NCBI RefSeq assembly: GCF_000499845.2
Contig: NC_023753.2
Location: 17,608,193 to 17,672,192 of the forward strand
Reading direction: 5' to 3'
Length of the DNA: 64,000 nt
From: Phaseolus vulgaris
Lineage: Eukaryota; Streptophyta; Magnoliopsida; Fabales; Fabaceae
The translations under genes and the position numbers were made by a program. The notes beneath the pieces are model-generated. The model did not search any database. It worked only from the letters and a program-made list of their open reading frames with translations, and was not told the DNA's origin. Shown here piece after piece: positions 63,401 to 64,000 of the stretch (position 1 is its first letter; each line of letters starts with the position of its first letter).

Positions 63401-64000
63401 TTGATACCCTAGGCCAGCCTGCTATTTTCAATGAATTTCTTAAATGGTATGAGGATCGCCAGAACCCTAGTTCCACGGCTTCTGTTGCACATTCAGGTAC
63501 ATCTTTTGTTGGCCTCACTCACTCCACTTCCCTTGGCCCTTGAGTTCTAGATTCAGGTGCCACAGATCACAATACTGGTAATAAATATTTTTTCTCTTCC
63601 CTATTTATTACGGGTTATTTATCTTCGGTTACCACGGCCAATGGATATAGGGTACCATCACATGGTGTTGGTATTATTAATCTTTTTTCTTCTTTATCTA
63701 TTGATAATGTTCTTTATGTCCTTGGGTCTCCATTTAACTTATTATCCATTAGTCGTCTCACTCGTTCCCTTGATTGTGTTATTTCTTTTAACAAAGATTC
63801 TGTTACTTTACAGGACCGGAGTTTGGGACGGATGATTGGCACCGGATATGAGTCTCATGGACTTTATCAACTATAGATCTCTGCACATGTTGGCGTAATT
63901 ATGGATTCTCCATCTCTCATTCATGCTCGGTTGGGTCATCCTAGTCTTGCCAAGATGCAGCAGCTTGATCCAAGTTTTTCTAATGTGTCTACTTTATCGT
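63400..64000 (+). pseudogene. Copia protease and integrase start
   Basis: In one frame: a TGA at 63,541 directly before 'VLDSGATDHNTGNKYFF' (probably a Trp, as in 'WVLDSGATDH'), the flap-side block 'VTTANGYRVPSHGVG', 'NVLYVLGSPFNLLSISRLT', a TAG at 63,874, and the pre-integrase block 'LIHARLGHPSLAKMQQL'. The active site Asp-Ser-Gly is intact. Integrase catalytic residues lie beyond the window. Confidence 0.88.

Larger units (their letters stand above)
62065..64000 (+). mobile_element. Copia element, 5' half, in an ABC1K8 intron
   Basis: LTR (62,065 to about 62,243), primer site 'tggtatctagagc' (62,245-62,257), gag, protease and the start of integrase; the rest runs off the window. It is in the same orientation as the gene. 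The LTR is nearly identical to the one at 34,950. Several stops and frameshifts break the polyprotein. Confidence 0.88.

Overview
This is plant nuclear DNA, AT-rich and crowded with transposons. The genes have GT-AG introns, and their proteins (a plant ADA2, an OSA1/ABC1K8-type plastid kinase, a PPR fragment) together with the repeat types point to a dicot. A papilionoid legume of the Phaseolus/Vigna type fits best, but that species guess is inference from the look of the repeats. Only three genes look functional, and two of them run off the window. Most of the rest is LTR retrotransposon sequence, often nested, plus AT-rich intergenic DNA.

Layout. 1-6.4 kb: the last three exons of a plus-strand ADA2 transcriptional adaptor gene; its introns hold decayed Copia pieces in both orientations. 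6.4-12.2 kb: AT-rich intergenic DNA with LTR-like fragments and a pair of ~0.55-kb direct repeats. 12.3-13.0 kb: an intronless gene for a small membrane-anchored acidic protein of unknown function. 13-22 kb: very AT-rich DNA with microsatellites, AT-rich inverted-repeat elements, and a tandem TRIM array (five LTRs, four interiors, one pair of target duplications) at 15,877-17,058. 22.06-29.7 kb: the 3' end of a minus-oriented Ty3/gypsy element of Tat type whose antisense ORF (Transposase_28 type) lies on the plus strand and contains nine copies of a 395-bp unit. 29.7-34.3 kb: a SIRE-like Copia element carrying a truncated gypsy element. 34.3-35.1 kb: the 3' end of another Copia. 35.15-39.5 kb: a non-autonomous gypsy element. 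39.5-40.6 kb: a third Copia 3' end, abutting a PPR pseudogene (40.6-41.2 kb). 42.9-48.0 kb: a complete, young gypsy element with perfect target duplications but no reverse transcriptase. 48.3-49.4 and 53.9-55.0 kb: two solo LTRs of the SIRE-like family, the second inside a CACTA-like element. 50.1-53.1 kb: a decayed Tat-type gypsy gag-protease. 55.3-56.3 kb: nearly 1 kb of degenerate ATT repeats. 57.0-62.03 kb: eight coding exons of an ABC1K8/OSA1-like gene; intron 4 holds a complete 291-bp TRIM, and the last visible intron holds the 5' half of a Copia that runs off the window.

The genes are unrelated to one another. The main biology here is transposon dynamics: nested insertion, solo-LTR formation, a gypsy lineage that spreads without its own reverse transcriptase, tandem multiplication of both a TRIM and part of an antisense retroelement ORF, and stop codons that nearly all look like cytosine-deamination products.
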